Below, one piece after another: positions 9,152-18,345 of a stretch of 64,000 nucleotides of DNA. Position numbers and translations under genes: made by a program. Below the pieces are notes generated by a model. The model worked only from the letters and a program-made list of their open reading frames with translations, was not told where the DNA came from and searched no databases. How positions within the stretch are numbered: the stretch's first letter is position 1; each line of letters opens with the position of its first letter. The DNA is from Bosea sp. ANAM02 (GTDB lineage Bacteria; Pseudomonadota; Alphaproteobacteria; Rhizobiales; Beijerinckiaceae), in the NCBI RefSeq assembly GCF_011764485.1, contig NZ_AP022848.1, positions 1,764,001 through 1,828,000 of the forward strand, given 5' to 3'.

Positions 9152-9242
9152 GTCATGGTCGGGCTTGTCCCGACCATCCACGTCTTCCCGTGTCGGGGAC
9201 CGTGTTCAAGACGTGGATGCTCGCCACGAGGGCGAGCATGAC
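9152..9242 (+). repeat. Intergenic palindromic repeat, family A copy 2
   Basis: Best-preserved copy: GTCAT end, hairpin GGTCGGG-cttgt-CCCGACC, inner arms ATCCACGTCTT / AAGACGTGGAT, hairpin GCTCGCC-acgag-GGCGAGC, ATGAC end. It begins 12 bases after the hydantoinase stop codon. Confidence 0.88.
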
Positions 9243-9313
9243 GCGTGCGCGTTCGTGCCTCTGGTCAGAATGCGCGGATCGTCCTTAGCTCCGTCTTCTG
9301 CAAGGAGGCGGAC

Positions 9314-10009
9314 ATGCCCCAGACCTGGATGATCACCGGCGCCAATCGCGGCATCGGACTTGCCATCACCATCGAGCTGCTGCGCCGGGGCGACCGGGTG
9401 ATCGCGGCGGCGCGCAATCCCTGGGGCGGGGCGCTGGCCGAGCTTGCGGCCGAGCATCCGGCGGCGCTGATCCCGGTGGAGCTCGATGTGACCTCCGATG
9501 CCAGCGTCGCGGCGGCTAAGGAGGCTCTCGCCGGACAGTCGATCGACGTGCTCCTGAACAATGCCGGGCTCTACGGGCCGCGCGACCGGCAGAGCGGGCT
9601 CGATGTCGATTTCGACGCCTGGCGCGAGGTCTTCGAGGTCAATGTCTATGCGCCGATCCGGGTGGCGCAGGCCTTCCTGCCGAATGTCGAGGCGGGGCAG
9701 GGCCGCAAGATCGCGACGATCTCCAGCCGCATGGGCTCCATCGCGGCCAATCCCGGCAATGCGCTGATCTACCGCTCGTCCAAATCGGCGGTGAACATGG
9801 CGATGGTCGTGTTCGGCAACAGCGTGCGCTCGCGCGATGTCAGCGTGATGCTGTTCCATCCCGGCTGGGTCCAGACCGACATGGGCGGCAGCGGCGCCGA
9901 CATCACGCCGACCGAAAGCGCCAACGGCCTGATCCGCACCATTGACGCGTCCGGCATGGCGCAGACCAACAGTTTTCGCGATTATACCGGCGAGGCGATC
10001 GCCTGGTAG
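9314..10009 (+). CDS. SDR-family oxidoreductase
   Basis: 231 residues with a classical short-chain dehydrogenase core: dinucleotide motif TGANRGIG at 8-15, LLNNAG near 80-85, and the catalytic Tyr153-x3-Lys157 in YRSSK. The start at 9314 has an AAGGAGG site 5 bases upstream. It resembles single-domain SDRs such as those labelled C-factor-like, cytosolic NAD(P)H enzymes of unknown substrate. It stands alone between a family A repeat and a GNAT gene. Confidence 0.88.
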   Translation: MPQTWMITGANRGIGLAITIELLRRGDRVIAAARNPWGGALAELAAEHPAALIPVELDVTSDASVAAAKEALAGQSIDVLLNNAGLYGPRDRQSGLDVDFDAWREVFEVNVYAPIRVAQAFLPNVEAGQGRKIATISSRMGSIAANPGNALIYRSSKSAVNMAMVVFGNSVRSRDVSVMLFHPGWVQTDMGGSGADITPTESANGLIRTIDASGMAQTNSFRDYTGEAIAW

Positions 10010-10115
10010 GACCGAGGCGCTGTCGCTTCCGGTCTTGCTCTCCTGTCAGGTTCCGGACCGGGGCTGGCTAAGCTCCGATCCGTCGGCAAGACAGGCACCT
10101 GCGGGAGGAGAGGCC

Positions 10116-10703
10116 ATGGCCGGGGCAGACGAGATGTTGGTCGTCCCGCTGACGCCGGAGCGCTGGCGCGATCTGGAGAATCTCTTCGGTCCGCAGGGAC
10201 CGTGTTATGGCTGCTGGTGCAACCATTTCCGCATGCCGCAGCGCTTGCGCAAGCCCTTGCTCGGCGAGGGCGCGCGCCAGCTCTTCGAGGATCGCGTGAA
10301 GAACGGGCCGCCGCCCGGCGTGCTCGCCTATGCCGGGGACAAGCCCGTCGGCTGGCTGCAGGTCGGGCCGCGCGCCGATATCCCCGAATGGAACAACCCG
10401 CGCCGCGCCTCGACGCCGCTGCCGGATGCGCCGGCCGAGGATATCGGCAACTGGGCGGCGTCCTGCTTCTTCGTGCGCAAGGGCTTTCGTGGCAAAGGCG
10501 TCACCGGCGCGCTGGTCGATGGGGCGGTGACCTTCGCGCGTGAGAGCGGCGCGCGATTGATCGAGGCCGCGGCCATGGACAACCGCGACAAGCGCAGCGC
10601 CGAGGGCCTTTATGTCGGGCCGGAAAGCGTGTTCCTGCGCGCCGGCTTCGTCGAGGTCGCCCGGCAGAAGCCGGGGCGGCCGCTGCTCAGGCTGGTGTTG
10701 TAG
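10116..10703 (+). CDS. GNAT-family N-acetyltransferase with an N-terminal Cys cluster
   Basis: 195 residues. The N-terminal part has CYGCWCNHFRMP, a cysteine-rich segment seen in a subgroup of GNAT proteins, and the C-terminal half has the acetyl-CoA-binding pattern SCFFVRKGFRGKGVTGALVDGAV followed by an ending FLRAGFVEVAR. The start at 10116 follows GGGAGGAG. Substrate unknown. It is convergent with the esterase gene at 10719. Confidence 0.85.
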   Translation: MAGADEMLVVPLTPERWRDLENLFGPQGPCYGCWCNHFRMPQRLRKPLLGEGARQLFEDRVKNGPPPGVLAYAGDKPVGWLQVGPRADIPEWNNPRRASTPLPDAPAEDIGNWAASCFFVRKGFRGKGVTGALVDGAVTFARESGARLIEAAAMDNRDKRSAEGLYVGPESVFLRAGFVEVARQKPGRPLLRLVL

Positions 10704-10718
10704 GGCGAAGACGGCCGG

Positions 10719-11711
10719 TCAGCGCGAGAGCTTCTCCAGGAAAGCCGTCAGGCGATCGAGCGCCTGTTTGCCCTCGGGGCGGTCGAGATCGAACTGGTAT
10801 TCGTGCGGCAGCTTCGGGGCGGGCTCGGGCGGGAAGAACAATGTGTCGACCGTGACGCCGCGATCGCGCAGCGCCTGCGCCAGCACCACCGATTGCGGCG
10901 CCAGCGGGTCGCCGTTCCCGACCGAAATGAAGCTCGGCGGGAAGGCTTCGGTGACATAGCGCGGTACCGCGGCTTCCGTGATCTGCTCGCTCTCCAGCGG
11001 ATTGGACGTACCGAAATAGGCCAGCAGCACCGAGCGGATGAAGCCGCCATAGGCGCCGGTCAGATCGAATGCCGTCGGGTCGAAGGCCCCGCAGAACAGG
11101 ATGGTGCCGCGCAGGCTCGCCGGCGTCACCTCCGGCTTCAAGCCGAGCCGCTGGGCGTAGTCGGCGCCGGTCAGGCCGGCCGCGAGCTGGGCGGCGATAT
11201 GCGCGCCGGCCGAATCCCCGGCCAGCACGAGCCGCGACGGGTCGAGGCCGAGGCGTTGCCCCTCGCGTTGCAGGAAGCCCAGCGCGGCGTTCGCCTGCAG
11301 CACGGGCGTCGGGTAGCGGGCCGCCGGAGCGCGGGTATAGCCGATGGCGACCGTCGCGAAGCCGCGCCCGGCGAGGATCCTGAGATAGGGCGCGACATCC
11401 CCGCGGTCGCCGGCGACGAAGGCGCCGCCATGGATCCAGACGATGGTCGGGCGGCCGGGTTCGATGCGGCCGCCGGGCGGGAGATAGATATCGAGCTTCT
11501 CGTCCTCCGCGCCGCCATAGCGGATGTCGCGCTGTTCGCGGATGCCGAACGGGGCGTGGGGGGCGAGCGCCGCCGCGGTCTTCGAGGCGCCGTAGCCGAA
11601 GGCGAGGCGCGTCAGCAGGGCCGAAGGCCAGGGCGAGAGCACGAAGGCGGCATAGCCGATAAAGGCCAGGCCGAGGCAGAGCAGGAGGATTCGTTTGGCG
11701 CGGCGTCTCAT
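10719..11711 (-). CDS. Alpha/beta hydrolase, HSL-type esterase, membrane-anchored
   Basis: 330 residues. A single hydrophobic helix at about 8-25 follows a basic start, which suggests an inner-membrane anchor or uncleaved signal. The catalytic part has the oxyanion motif HGGAF at 94-98, the nucleophile elbow GDSAG at 165-169 (Ser167), and later an Asp in NGDPLAP and a His near PKLPHEYQF. This is the pattern of the hormone-sensitive-lipase group of carboxylesterases. Substrate unknown. It is divergent from the chemoreceptor gene. Confidence 0.88.
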   Translation of the reverse strand: MRRRAKRILLLCLGLAFIGYAAFVLSPWPSALLTRLAFGYGASKTAAALAPHAPFGIREQRDIRYGGAEDEKLDIYLPPGGRIEPGRPTIVWIHGGAFVAGDRGDVAPYLRILAGRGFATVAIGYTRAPAARYPTPVLQANAALGFLQREGQRLGLDPSRLVLAGDSAGAHIAAQLAAGLTGADYAQRLGLKPEVTPASLRGTILFCGAFDPTAFDLTGAYGGFIRSVLLAYFGTSNPLESEQITEAAVPRYVTEAFPPSFISVGNGDPLAPQSVVLAQALRDRGVTVDTLFFPPEPAPKLPHEYQFDLDRPEGKQALDRLTAFLEKLSR

Positions 11712-11894
11712 GGCGCGAAGCTAGGCCGGCCTGCGATCCCTCGCAATCTCGGCGAAGCCCCGATTGCGAGCTCATGGACCGGTGCGATGTGTATCCGGCT
11801 AAGATATTGATATTGTTGTGACATTATGGCCAACGTTAACCTCGTGTTCGTTTGCCTCTGTCAGATGGACGGCGGCTACGAGACTGAGGCGACG

Positions 11895-13571
11895 ATGCGG
11901 CGACTGGGACTGACGGCGAAGATCATGATTTTCTTCGCGCTTCTGGGCCTTGCCGGGGCACTCGGCCTCGTCAGTGCCTTGCGCGGGTTCGACGAGGCCC
12001 GGCGCATCGATGCCGCAGCCTTCAGGGATATCCGCCTCGCCGGCAGCGCTTCGCTGCTCTCCAGCCGGATCGCGGCAGCCGCGCTGCTCAGCCGGGTCGG
12101 CGGGGACAGCTCACCGCGGGAGATCGAGGCGATGATCGGCAAGCTCGATGCCGCCATCGAACTGGTCGATGCGGCGCGGGCACATCTGATCTCCGCCCTG
12201 CCGGTGAGCCTGCGTGACGCGAACCCGACGCTCGATGCACGGATCAAGACCTTCATCGCGTTCCAGCACGGCATCGTCGATATCGGGCAGCGGATTTCGG
12301 CCAAGGCTGCCCTGCTCGAAGCGGAGGCGGCCGAGGCCCGCGCCAATGTCGACGAGATCGTCGCGACGACCGCCGCCTTGCGCGACGAACTGGCCAAGCG
12401 TGCAGGAGAAGCTTCCATTCGGGCCGCGGCGCGGGCGGAAGCCGTTCGCTCCCGAACGATCCTCTTCGCCGTTCTCCTGCCGCTCGGCGGCGGGGTTCTG
12501 GCGCTGCTGATGCTACGCAGCCAGTTGACCCGCCCCCTGCGCGATCTGATGGCGGCGATCCGGCAGGCCGTCGCGTCCGACCGCGTGATCGAGGTGCCGC
12601 ATCGCGACCGGGCCGACGAGATCGGCCAGCTCGCGCGCGTCGTGCGCCAGCTCAGCGAGGTCCGGGCGACATTGGTGACGCGCGAGAGCGAGGCCGACGA
12701 TGCGCGGCGGCTGGAGCAGCTCCGTAATGCGGAGCTGGCGGGGATCGCCGACGAGTTCGAGGCGCGGCTCGGCGCTCTGCTTGGCGAAATCGGCCGGGCG
12801 AGCGAGGGGCTGCGCATGGCGCTGCAGGACGCCGCTATCCGCGTCCACCAGATATCGCGGAGCACCGAGACGGCGGCTGCTTCGGTCGACGGAGCCGGAA
12901 TCGACGCCCGCCGTTCCAGCGAGGCGGCCTTGCGGCTGGATGTCGTTCTCGGCCAGATCAACGCCGAGGTTCGGCGCGTGTCGGAAATGGCGACGGAGGC
13001 GACCCGTGAGGCGGCCGGGACCCATGCGCTGGTGACGCGCTTGACGGAGAATGCCGGCCAGATCCGCGATGTCGTCGGCATCATCGACGCGGTGGCGCGC
13101 CAGACCAACCTGCTCGCGCTCAACGCGACGATCGAGGCGGCGCGTGCCGGCATCCATGGGCGCGGTTTCGCCGTGGTCGCCGCCGAGGTTAAGACGCTCG
13201 CCAACCAGGCGTCGGACGCGGCCGGGCGGATCGTCAGCCGGATCGCGCAGGCCGACGAGGCTCTGTCGCAGGCCGCCGAGGCCGTGTCCGTGATCGGGAC
13301 GCGCGTCGCGGCGGTCGAGCAGACCGGCACCGAGATCGCGATCATGGTGGGCTCTCATGTGGAGTTGCTGGGCTCGCTCGGCGAGACGGTCGCGCGCATT
13401 TCGGATGTCACCGGCACCGCGGCGATGGCAATGGGCGAGATCGCCGCCGCCAATCTTCAGACCGTCGGCCAGGCCGATACCGGGGCGGCGAGCGCAAGCG
13501 AACTCGACCGGCGCATCAACGCCCTCCAGGCGGAAGCCACGGCTTTTGTCCGGCGATTGCGCGCGGCCTGA
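11895..13571 (+). CDS. Methyl-accepting chemotaxis protein
   Basis: 558 residues. TM1 at about 8-28, a periplasmic helical sensor of about 160 residues, TM2 at about 188-208, a HAMP domain to about 262, and the signalling domain with the conserved hairpin tip at about residue 402 ([17 protein letters not shown]). Such receptors signal through CheW-CheA. No CheR/CheB-binding pentapeptide is seen at the C-terminus. I chose the ATG at 11895 because TM1 follows at once and a GAGGCG site precedes it; an in-frame ATG at 11826 would add 23 residues and has no ribosome site. No other chemotaxis genes lie in the window. Confidence 0.93.
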   Translation: MRRLGLTAKIMIFFALLGLAGALGLVSALRGFDEARRIDAAAFRDIRLAGSASLLSSRIAAAALLSRVGGDSSPREIEAMIGKLDAAIELVDAARAHLISALPVSLRDANPTLDARIKTFIAFQHGIVDIGQRISAKAALLEAEAAEARANVDEIVATTAALRDELAKRAGEASIRAAARAEAVRSRTILFAVLLPLGGGVLALLMLRSQLTRPLRDLMAAIRQAVASDRVIEVPHRDRADEIGQLARVVRQLSEVRATLVTRESEADDARRLEQLRNAELAGIADEFEARLGALLGEIGRASEGLRMALQDAAIRVHQISRSTETAAASVDGAGIDARRSSEAALRLDVVLGQINAEVRRVSEMATEATREAAGTHALVTRLTENAGQIRDVVGIIDAVARQTNLLALNATIEAARAGIHGRGFAVVAAEVKTLANQASDAAGRIVSRIAQADEALSQAAEAVSVIGTRVAAVEQTGTEIAIMVGSHVELLGSLGETVARISDVTGTAAMAMGEIAAANLQTVGQADTGAASASELDRRINALQAEATAFVRRLRAA

Positions 13572-13652
13572 GCGGTTTCGATCGCGCCGGGCTTGTCTTG
13601 AAGCCCGACTCGGCCCCATCTGCGCCATGCCCTTTTCGACGATGGTCACGCG

Positions 13653-14744
13653 ATGAGCTGGTCGCCCCAGCAGGATATGGCCTTGACCGCCGTGGCGCGC
13701 TGGCTGCAATCCGGCGAGCCGCAGCTCTTCCGCATGTTCGGCTATGCCGGCACCGGCAAGACGACGCTCGCGCGCCATATCGCCGAGGCTGTCGACGGCG
13801 ACGTCGTCTTCGCCGCCTATACCGGCAAGGCCGCGCTCGTGCTGCGCAACAAGGGCTGCCATGGCGCGCAGACCATCCATTCGCTGATCTATCGCTCGCG
13901 CGGCGTCGACGAGGAGAGCCCGATCTTCGCGCTGAACCGCGACAGCGCAGCGGCCAAGGCGAAGCTGATCATCATCGACGAATGCTCGATGGTCGACGAG
14001 GAATTGGGCCGGGACCTGCTTTCCTTCGGCACGCCGGTTCTGGTGCTGGGCGATCCGGCGCAACTGCCCCCGGTCAAGGGCGGCGGCTTCTTCACCGAGC
14101 AGGAGCCGGACGTCATGCTGACGGAGGTGCACCGGCAGGCGGCGGACAACCCGATCGTGCGGATGTCGATGATCGTGCGCGAGGGCGGGCAGCTCGATCT
14201 CGGCGATTACGGCCCGAGCCGGGTGATCCGACGCCATGAGATCAATCCCGAGATCGTCATGGGCGCCGACCAGGTGCTGGTCGGCATGAACAAGACGCGG
14301 CGCAACTACAATGCCCGCATCCGCCAGTTGATGGGTCGTGCCGACAACAGCCCCGTCGCCGGCGAGAAGCTGGTCTGCCTGCGCAACGACAAGAGCAAGG
14401 GCCTGCTCAACGGCGGCTCCTGGATCGTGCAGGAGATCAAGACCTCGAAAAAGGGGCTGATCACCATGCGCGTCACGCCGGAGGACGATGCCGGCGGCAA
14501 GGCGGTGAAGGTCTCGGTGCTGCCGAATTTCTTCGACGGCACCGAGGAGGAGGTGCCGTGGGAGCTGCGCAAGCATACCGACGAGTTCACCTTCGGCTAT
14601 GCGCTGACCGTGCATAAGTCGCAGGGCTCGCAATGGGACGATGTCGTGCTGTTCGACGAAAGTTTCGCCTTCCGCGAGCACCGGGCGCGCTGGCTCTATA
14701 CCGGCCTGACGCGCGCGGCCGAGACGATCACGGTCGTGGTTTAA
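13653..14744 (+). CDS. Compact RecD/Dda-type superfamily 1B DNA helicase
   Basis: 363 residues, much shorter than RecD2 (about 700 or more) and close in size to phage Dda helicases. Motifs in order: Q-motif-like WSPQQDMAL at the start, Walker A GYAGTGKTT at 30-38, Walker B IIIDECSM near 106-113, motif III GDPAQLPPV near 132-140, FGYALTVHKSQGSQWD (motif V) and LYTGLTRA (motif VI). These are all the catalytic motifs of a 5'-3' SF1B translocase. No partner nuclease or phage gene is nearby. A role in chromosomal repair or replication is inferred. Confidence 0.9.
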   Translation: MSWSPQQDMALTAVARWLQSGEPQLFRMFGYAGTGKTTLARHIAEAVDGDVVFAAYTGKAALVLRNKGCHGAQTIHSLIYRSRGVDEESPIFALNRDSAAAKAKLIIIDECSMVDEELGRDLLSFGTPVLVLGDPAQLPPVKGGGFFTEQEPDVMLTEVHRQAADNPIVRMSMIVREGGQLDLGDYGPSRVIRRHEINPEIVMGADQVLVGMNKTRRNYNARIRQLMGRADNSPVAGEKLVCLRNDKSKGLLNGGSWIVQEIKTSKKGLITMRVTPEDDAGGKAVKVSVLPNFFDGTEEEVPWELRKHTDEFTFGYALTVHKSQGSQWDDVVLFDESFAFREHRARWLYTGLTRAAETITVVV

Positions 14745-14771
14745 GGTTGGTTGCCGGCGCGGAACTGCGCC

Positions 14772-14917
14772 GTCATTCCGGGGCAAGCCGCAGGCTTGAG
14801 CCCGGAATCCAGAACCGATGCCGTTCTGAGTTCGAGAGATGGCTCAACCGTGCTTCTTCTGGAGCGGGCATCGGATCTGGATTCCGGGCTCTTCGCTTCG
14901 CGAAGCCCCGGAATGAC
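14772..14917 (+). repeat. Intergenic palindromic repeat, family B copy 1
   Basis: GTCATTCCGGGGC...GCCCCGGAATGAC ends, with inner inverted arms GAGCCCGGAATCCAGA and TCTGGATTCCGGGCTC flanking a central segment. It begins 27 bases after the helicase stop codon. Copies: 22911-23108, 32681-32811, 39183-39329, 48244-48382, and a diverged one at 48443-48541. Confidence 0.85.
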
Positions 14918-14976
14918 GGCGTGGTTGCACCAAAACGCGGTATGTTCTCGGAGTGCTGAAAAGAAAGGAGCGTGCC

Positions 14977-15375
14977 ATGGCGAAGGACGAGGTTCAGGAC
15001 CAGACGGCTTCCGAACTCATCGACGCGAAGATCGCGTCGCTCGTCGACTGGCGGGGCGAGACGCTGGCGCGGATGCGCGCGCTGATCCGCGAGGCCGATC
15101 CCGACGTGGTCGAGGAGGTGAAATGGCGCGGCGTGCCGGTCTGGTCCCATGGCGGGATCATCTGCACGGGCGAGACCTACAAGAGCGTGGTCAAGCTGAC
15201 TTTCATGAAGGGCGCTTCGCTCGCCGACCCCGCAGGGCTGTTCAATTCGAGCCTGGAGGGCAATGCCCGTCGTGCCCTCGATATCCGCGAGGGCGAAGTG
15301 GTGGATGGGGATGCTTTCAGGGCGCTGATCGGGGAGGCTGTCGCGCTCAACATGTCCGGCAAGAAAGCTCGCTGA
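14977..15375 (+). CDS. DUF1801 domain protein
   Basis: 132 residues; pattern DWRGETLARMRALIREADPDVVEEVKWRGVPVW and the middle CTGETYKSVVKLTF are those of the DUF1801 (YdhG-like, SRPBCC-related beta-sheet) family. No catalytic residues are known and the role is unclear. The start at 14977 has AAGGAG 6 bases upstream and is preferred to an in-frame ATG 24 bases earlier. Monocistronic. Confidence 0.82.
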   Translation: MAKDEVQDQTASELIDAKIASLVDWRGETLARMRALIREADPDVVEEVKWRGVPVWSHGGIICTGETYKSVVKLTFMKGASLADPAGLFNSSLEGNARRALDIREGEVVDGDAFRALIGEAVALNMSGKKAR

Positions 15376-15518
15376 GTTCGAATTCAGGCAGAATACGTCC
15401 ATTTGGCGAGGGTTTTGGCGTCCGATTTGCCTAACATTGCCGAATTGTCATGAAAGCCGTCGGCTTTTCGCCATAGTCGGCACCGATCCTCGCGGCACGA
15501 TCAGCGGAGGCCGTGCGG

Positions 15519-16961
15519 ATGGCGGAGGCGGGCGAACTGAAGGCAGGGGCGATCGCACTGCAGCGGTTCGGCCTGGGGCCGAAGCCCGGTCAGGGCGAGG
15601 CGGCGCGAGCTCAGGTTCGCGACAGGCTTCTGGCCGAGATCGCGGCTGGCAGGGTTGCGCAGCCAGAGAGCGTGACCTTTTCCGGCGCGGCCGAAATCGG
15701 CAAGGCACTCTACGATTTCGAGGACCAGCAGAAGCGCGAGCGCGAGGCACGCCGCGTCGCGGTCGTTCCCGCCCCACAGGGGACGCAGGTCGCGAACGCC
15801 GCGCCGCAGAACCAGATGGTCCCGGCGTCGAAGCCCGCGAACGAACCGGCGCTGCCTTACCGGACCTATCGCGACGAGGTGAAGGCACGGGTCGATCTCG
15901 CGCTTGCGGCCGAGACCGGCTTCGGCGAGCGATTGGTGATGTTCTGGTCGAACCATTTCTGCATCGGTGCGACCAAGAGCAACCTGTGCCGGATCATGGC
16001 CGGCGCCTATGAGCGCGAGGCGATCCGCCCGCATGTCTTCGGACGTTTCGAGGACATGCTGATCGCGGCGGAAAGCCATCCGGCGATGCTGGATTTCCTC
16101 GACAACCGCCAGTCGATCGGTCCGAACTCTCCGGCGGGGCGGCGGCGCGGGCGCGGGCTCAACGAGAACCTCGCTCGCGAAATCCTGGAGCTGCACACGC
16201 TCGGCGTCTCCGGTGGCTATGCCCAGGCCGATGTGACCAATCTCGCCCGGATCATCACGGGCTGGACGGTGGTCGGGCGAGAGGGCGTGCTCGGCTTTCC
16301 CGGCTCCTTCGCCTTCAATTCCGGCCTGCACGAGCCGGGCGTGACGCCTCTGCTCGGGCGCCGCTACGACCAGCCGGGCAAGGCGCAAGGCATCGCCGCG
16401 CTGACAGATCTTGCGCATCATCCGGCGACGGCCAGGTTCATCGCGACGAAGCTTGCCCGCCATTTCGTCGCCGATGCGCCACCGCGAGCGCTGGTCGAGA
16501 AACTGGCCGGAACCTTCCGGCAGAGCGGCGGCGACCTGCCGAGCCTCTATCGCACTCTGATCGACGACGATGCGGCCTGGCGGGCGCCGGCCAGCAAGAT
16601 CAGGTCACCGCAGGAGTTTCTGCTGGCCTCCTATCGTGCGCTCGGCCGCAAGCCGGATTTCGGCCAGATCATCGGGCCGGTCGGCGTCATGGGGCAATCC
16701 TTCTGGCAGCCCTCTGGCCCCAACGGCTATGCCGACGACAATGCGGCCTGGGCCTCGGCCGAGGGGCTGAAGACGCGGGTCGATGTCGCCGCCGGCTGGG
16801 GGCGGCAGGCTGCGGGCTCGGTCGCCGATCCGCGAGTGCTCGCCGAGGACATGCTCGGGCCGTTGATCTCCCCGGAGACGAAGCAGGCGGTGGCGCGGGC
16901 CGAGAGCAAGCCGCAGGCGCTCGCGCTCCTGCTGATGTCGCCCGAATTCCAGCGGAGGTGA
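15519..16961 (+). CDS. DUF1800 domain protein
   Basis: 480 residues. Family landmarks: LQRFGLGPKPGQ near the N-terminus, MFWSNHFCIG, then HPAMLDFLDNRQSIGPNSPA, GLNENLAREILELHTLGV and HPATARFIATKLARHFVAD. DUF1800 proteins are widespread, mostly encoded directly upstream of a DUF1501 gene as here, and their biochemical role is unknown. No clear signal peptide is seen, while the partner has a Tat signal. The ATG at 15519 sits 8 bases after GCGGAGG; a GTG two codons earlier is too close to that site. Its end and the next start are a few bases apart. Confidence 0.88.
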   Translation: MAEAGELKAGAIALQRFGLGPKPGQGEAARAQVRDRLLAEIAAGRVAQPESVTFSGAAEIGKALYDFEDQQKREREARRVAVVPAPQGTQVANAAPQNQMVPASKPANEPALPYRTYRDEVKARVDLALAAETGFGERLVMFWSNHFCIGATKSNLCRIMAGAYEREAIRPHVFGRFEDMLIAAESHPAMLDFLDNRQSIGPNSPAGRRRGRGLNENLAREILELHTLGVSGGYAQADVTNLARIITGWTVVGREGVLGFPGSFAFNSGLHEPGVTPLLGRRYDQPGKAQGIAALTDLAHHPATARFIATKLARHFVADAPPRALVEKLAGTFRQSGGDLPSLYRTLIDDDAAWRAPASKIRSPQEFLLASYRALGRKPDFGQIIGPVGVMGQSFWQPSGPNGYADDNAAWASAEGLKTRVDVAAGWGRQAAGSVADPRVLAEDMLGPLISPETKQAVARAESKPQALALLLMSPEFQRR

Positions 16962-16966
16962 CGCCG

Positions 16967-18217
16967 ATGGCCGATCATGACGACGATGATTGCGAACGGA
17001 TGACGCCGTCGCGTCGCGCCATCCTTGGTGCGGCGGGAGCGCTCTTCGCCTGGTCCTTCGTACCGAAATTCGCCTATGCGGCGGCGGGCAGTCGCGATCC
17101 GCGCTTCCTGCTCGTCATCCTGCGCGGAGCGCTCGACGGGCTTTCCGCCGTGCCGCCGATCGGCGATCCCGCTTATGCCGGCTTGCGCGAAGGCATCGCG
17201 CTCGCCAAGGATGGGCCGGAGGCGGCGCTGCCGCTCGACGGCTTCTTCTACCTGCATCCGGCGATGCCGAACCTGGCGCGCCTCTACAAGCAAGGGCAGG
17301 CGACGATCGTCCATGCCGCCGCGACCGGCTATCGCGAGCGCTCGCATTTCGACGGGCAGGACGTTCTGGAGAGCGGTCAGCCGGGCGCGGGGCGCACGGA
17401 GAGCGGCTGGCTCAACCGCCTGATCGCGAACCTGCCGGCGGGCGAAGACATTTCGCGCAAGGGCGTGCTCGGCGTCGGCGTCGTGCCACCGCTGGTGGTG
17501 CGCGGCGGTGCGCCGGTGCTGGGCTGGGCGCCGCCGCGCATGGCGCGTGCCGGCAGCGACCTGACGATGCGGCTGGCCGATCTCTACGGCCAGCGCGATC
17601 CCGGATTGGCGCGGGCACTGGCGCAGGCGATCGAGACCGAAGGGCTGGCGCAAAGGCGTGGCATGGCCGGCGAGCAGAGGGGCGGCGGCGGGCCGGATAC
17701 GGCCGATGGCATGCGCCGCATCGCGGAGGGCGCGGCGGCGCTGGTCGGAGCGGATGACGGGCCGCGCATCGCCGCGCTGGCTTTCGAAGGCTGGGACACC
17801 CATGCCAACGAGGGCGGGGCCAAGGGGCGCCTCGCGAATCTGCTCGGCGGGCTCGACGGGGCCTTTGCCGCCTTCGAGCAGGGCATGGCGTCGGTCTGGA
17901 AGAACACGGTGGTGATGGTCGCGACCGAATTCGGCCGGACGGCTGCCGTCAACGGTACGACGGGAACCGATCACGGTACCGGCACGGTCGCCTTCCTTGT
18001 CGGCGGTGGTGTGAAAGGCGGCCGGGTCGTCGCCGACTGGCCGGGGCTGAAATCGGAACAGCTCTACCAGAATCGCGATTTGAAACCGACGACGGATATC
18101 CGGGCCGTCGCCAAGGGCGTGGTCTCGGAGCTGTTCGGGCTCTCCGGCCCAATTCTGGCCGAGAAGGTGTTCCCGGAGACCGGCGATCTCAAGCCCGTGC
18201 AGGGACTGGTGGTTTAG
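16967..18217 (+). CDS. DUF1501 domain protein with Tat signal
   Basis: 416 residues. The N-terminus has PSRRAILGAAGALFAW, a twin-arginine export signal. The rest matches the DUF1501 (alkaline phosphatase/sulfatase fold-like) family: LLVILRGALDGLSAVPPIGDP, YLHPAMPNLARLY, RSHFDGQDVLESG, and EFGRTAAVNGTTGTDHGTG near the end. The His/Asp-rich motifs suggest a metal site. Start at 16967 uses the GGAGGTG at the end of the DUF1800 gene; a GTG at 16958 overlapping that gene's stop is the alternative. The exported protein presumably acts in the periplasm with its DUF1800 partner; substrate unknown. Confidence 0.88.
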   Translation: MADHDDDDCERMTPSRRAILGAAGALFAWSFVPKFAYAAAGSRDPRFLLVILRGALDGLSAVPPIGDPAYAGLREGIALAKDGPEAALPLDGFFYLHPAMPNLARLYKQGQATIVHAAATGYRERSHFDGQDVLESGQPGAGRTESGWLNRLIANLPAGEDISRKGVLGVGVVPPLVVRGGAPVLGWAPPRMARAGSDLTMRLADLYGQRDPGLARALAQAIETEGLAQRRGMAGEQRGGGGPDTADGMRRIAEGAAALVGADDGPRIAALAFEGWDTHANEGGAKGRLANLLGGLDGAFAAFEQGMASVWKNTVVMVATEFGRTAAVNGTTGTDHGTGTVAFLVGGGVKGGRVVADWPGLKSEQLYQNRDLKPTTDIRAVAKGVVSELFGLSGPILAEKVFPETGDLKPVQGLVV

Positions 18218-18227
18218 CGCTATGCGC

Positions 18228-18323
18228 TATGCTCGCCCCTTGTGGCGAGCATCCGCCTACTAGGTGAGGGTTCGGAGCAAATGGCTTGAAGACGTGGATG
18301 GTCGGGACAGGCCCGACCATGAC
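18228..18323 (-). repeat. Intergenic palindromic repeat, family A copy 3, reverse orientation
   Basis: Same parts as the other family A copies but as the reverse complement: the GCTCGCC/GGCGAGC hairpin comes first and GGTCGGG-acagg-CCCGACC last, ending in ATGAC. The left GTCAT end is degraded. It starts about 10 bases after the DUF1501 stop and ends 22 bases before the convergent leuD stop. Confidence 0.8.
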
Positions 18324-18345
18324 GCGGATTCGAAGCCGCCCGGTC

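Noticed and set aside
5471..9181. A 1236-codon open frame antisense to the hydantoinase gene
   Set aside because: It mirrors the codon positions of a well-supported gene in GC-rich DNA, is Arg/Asp/His-rich, and has no recognisable domain.
13653..14744. Helicase as part of an anti-phage defence system
   Set aside because: No nuclease, methylase, or other defence gene lies beside it; neighbours are a chemoreceptor and a DUF1801 protein.
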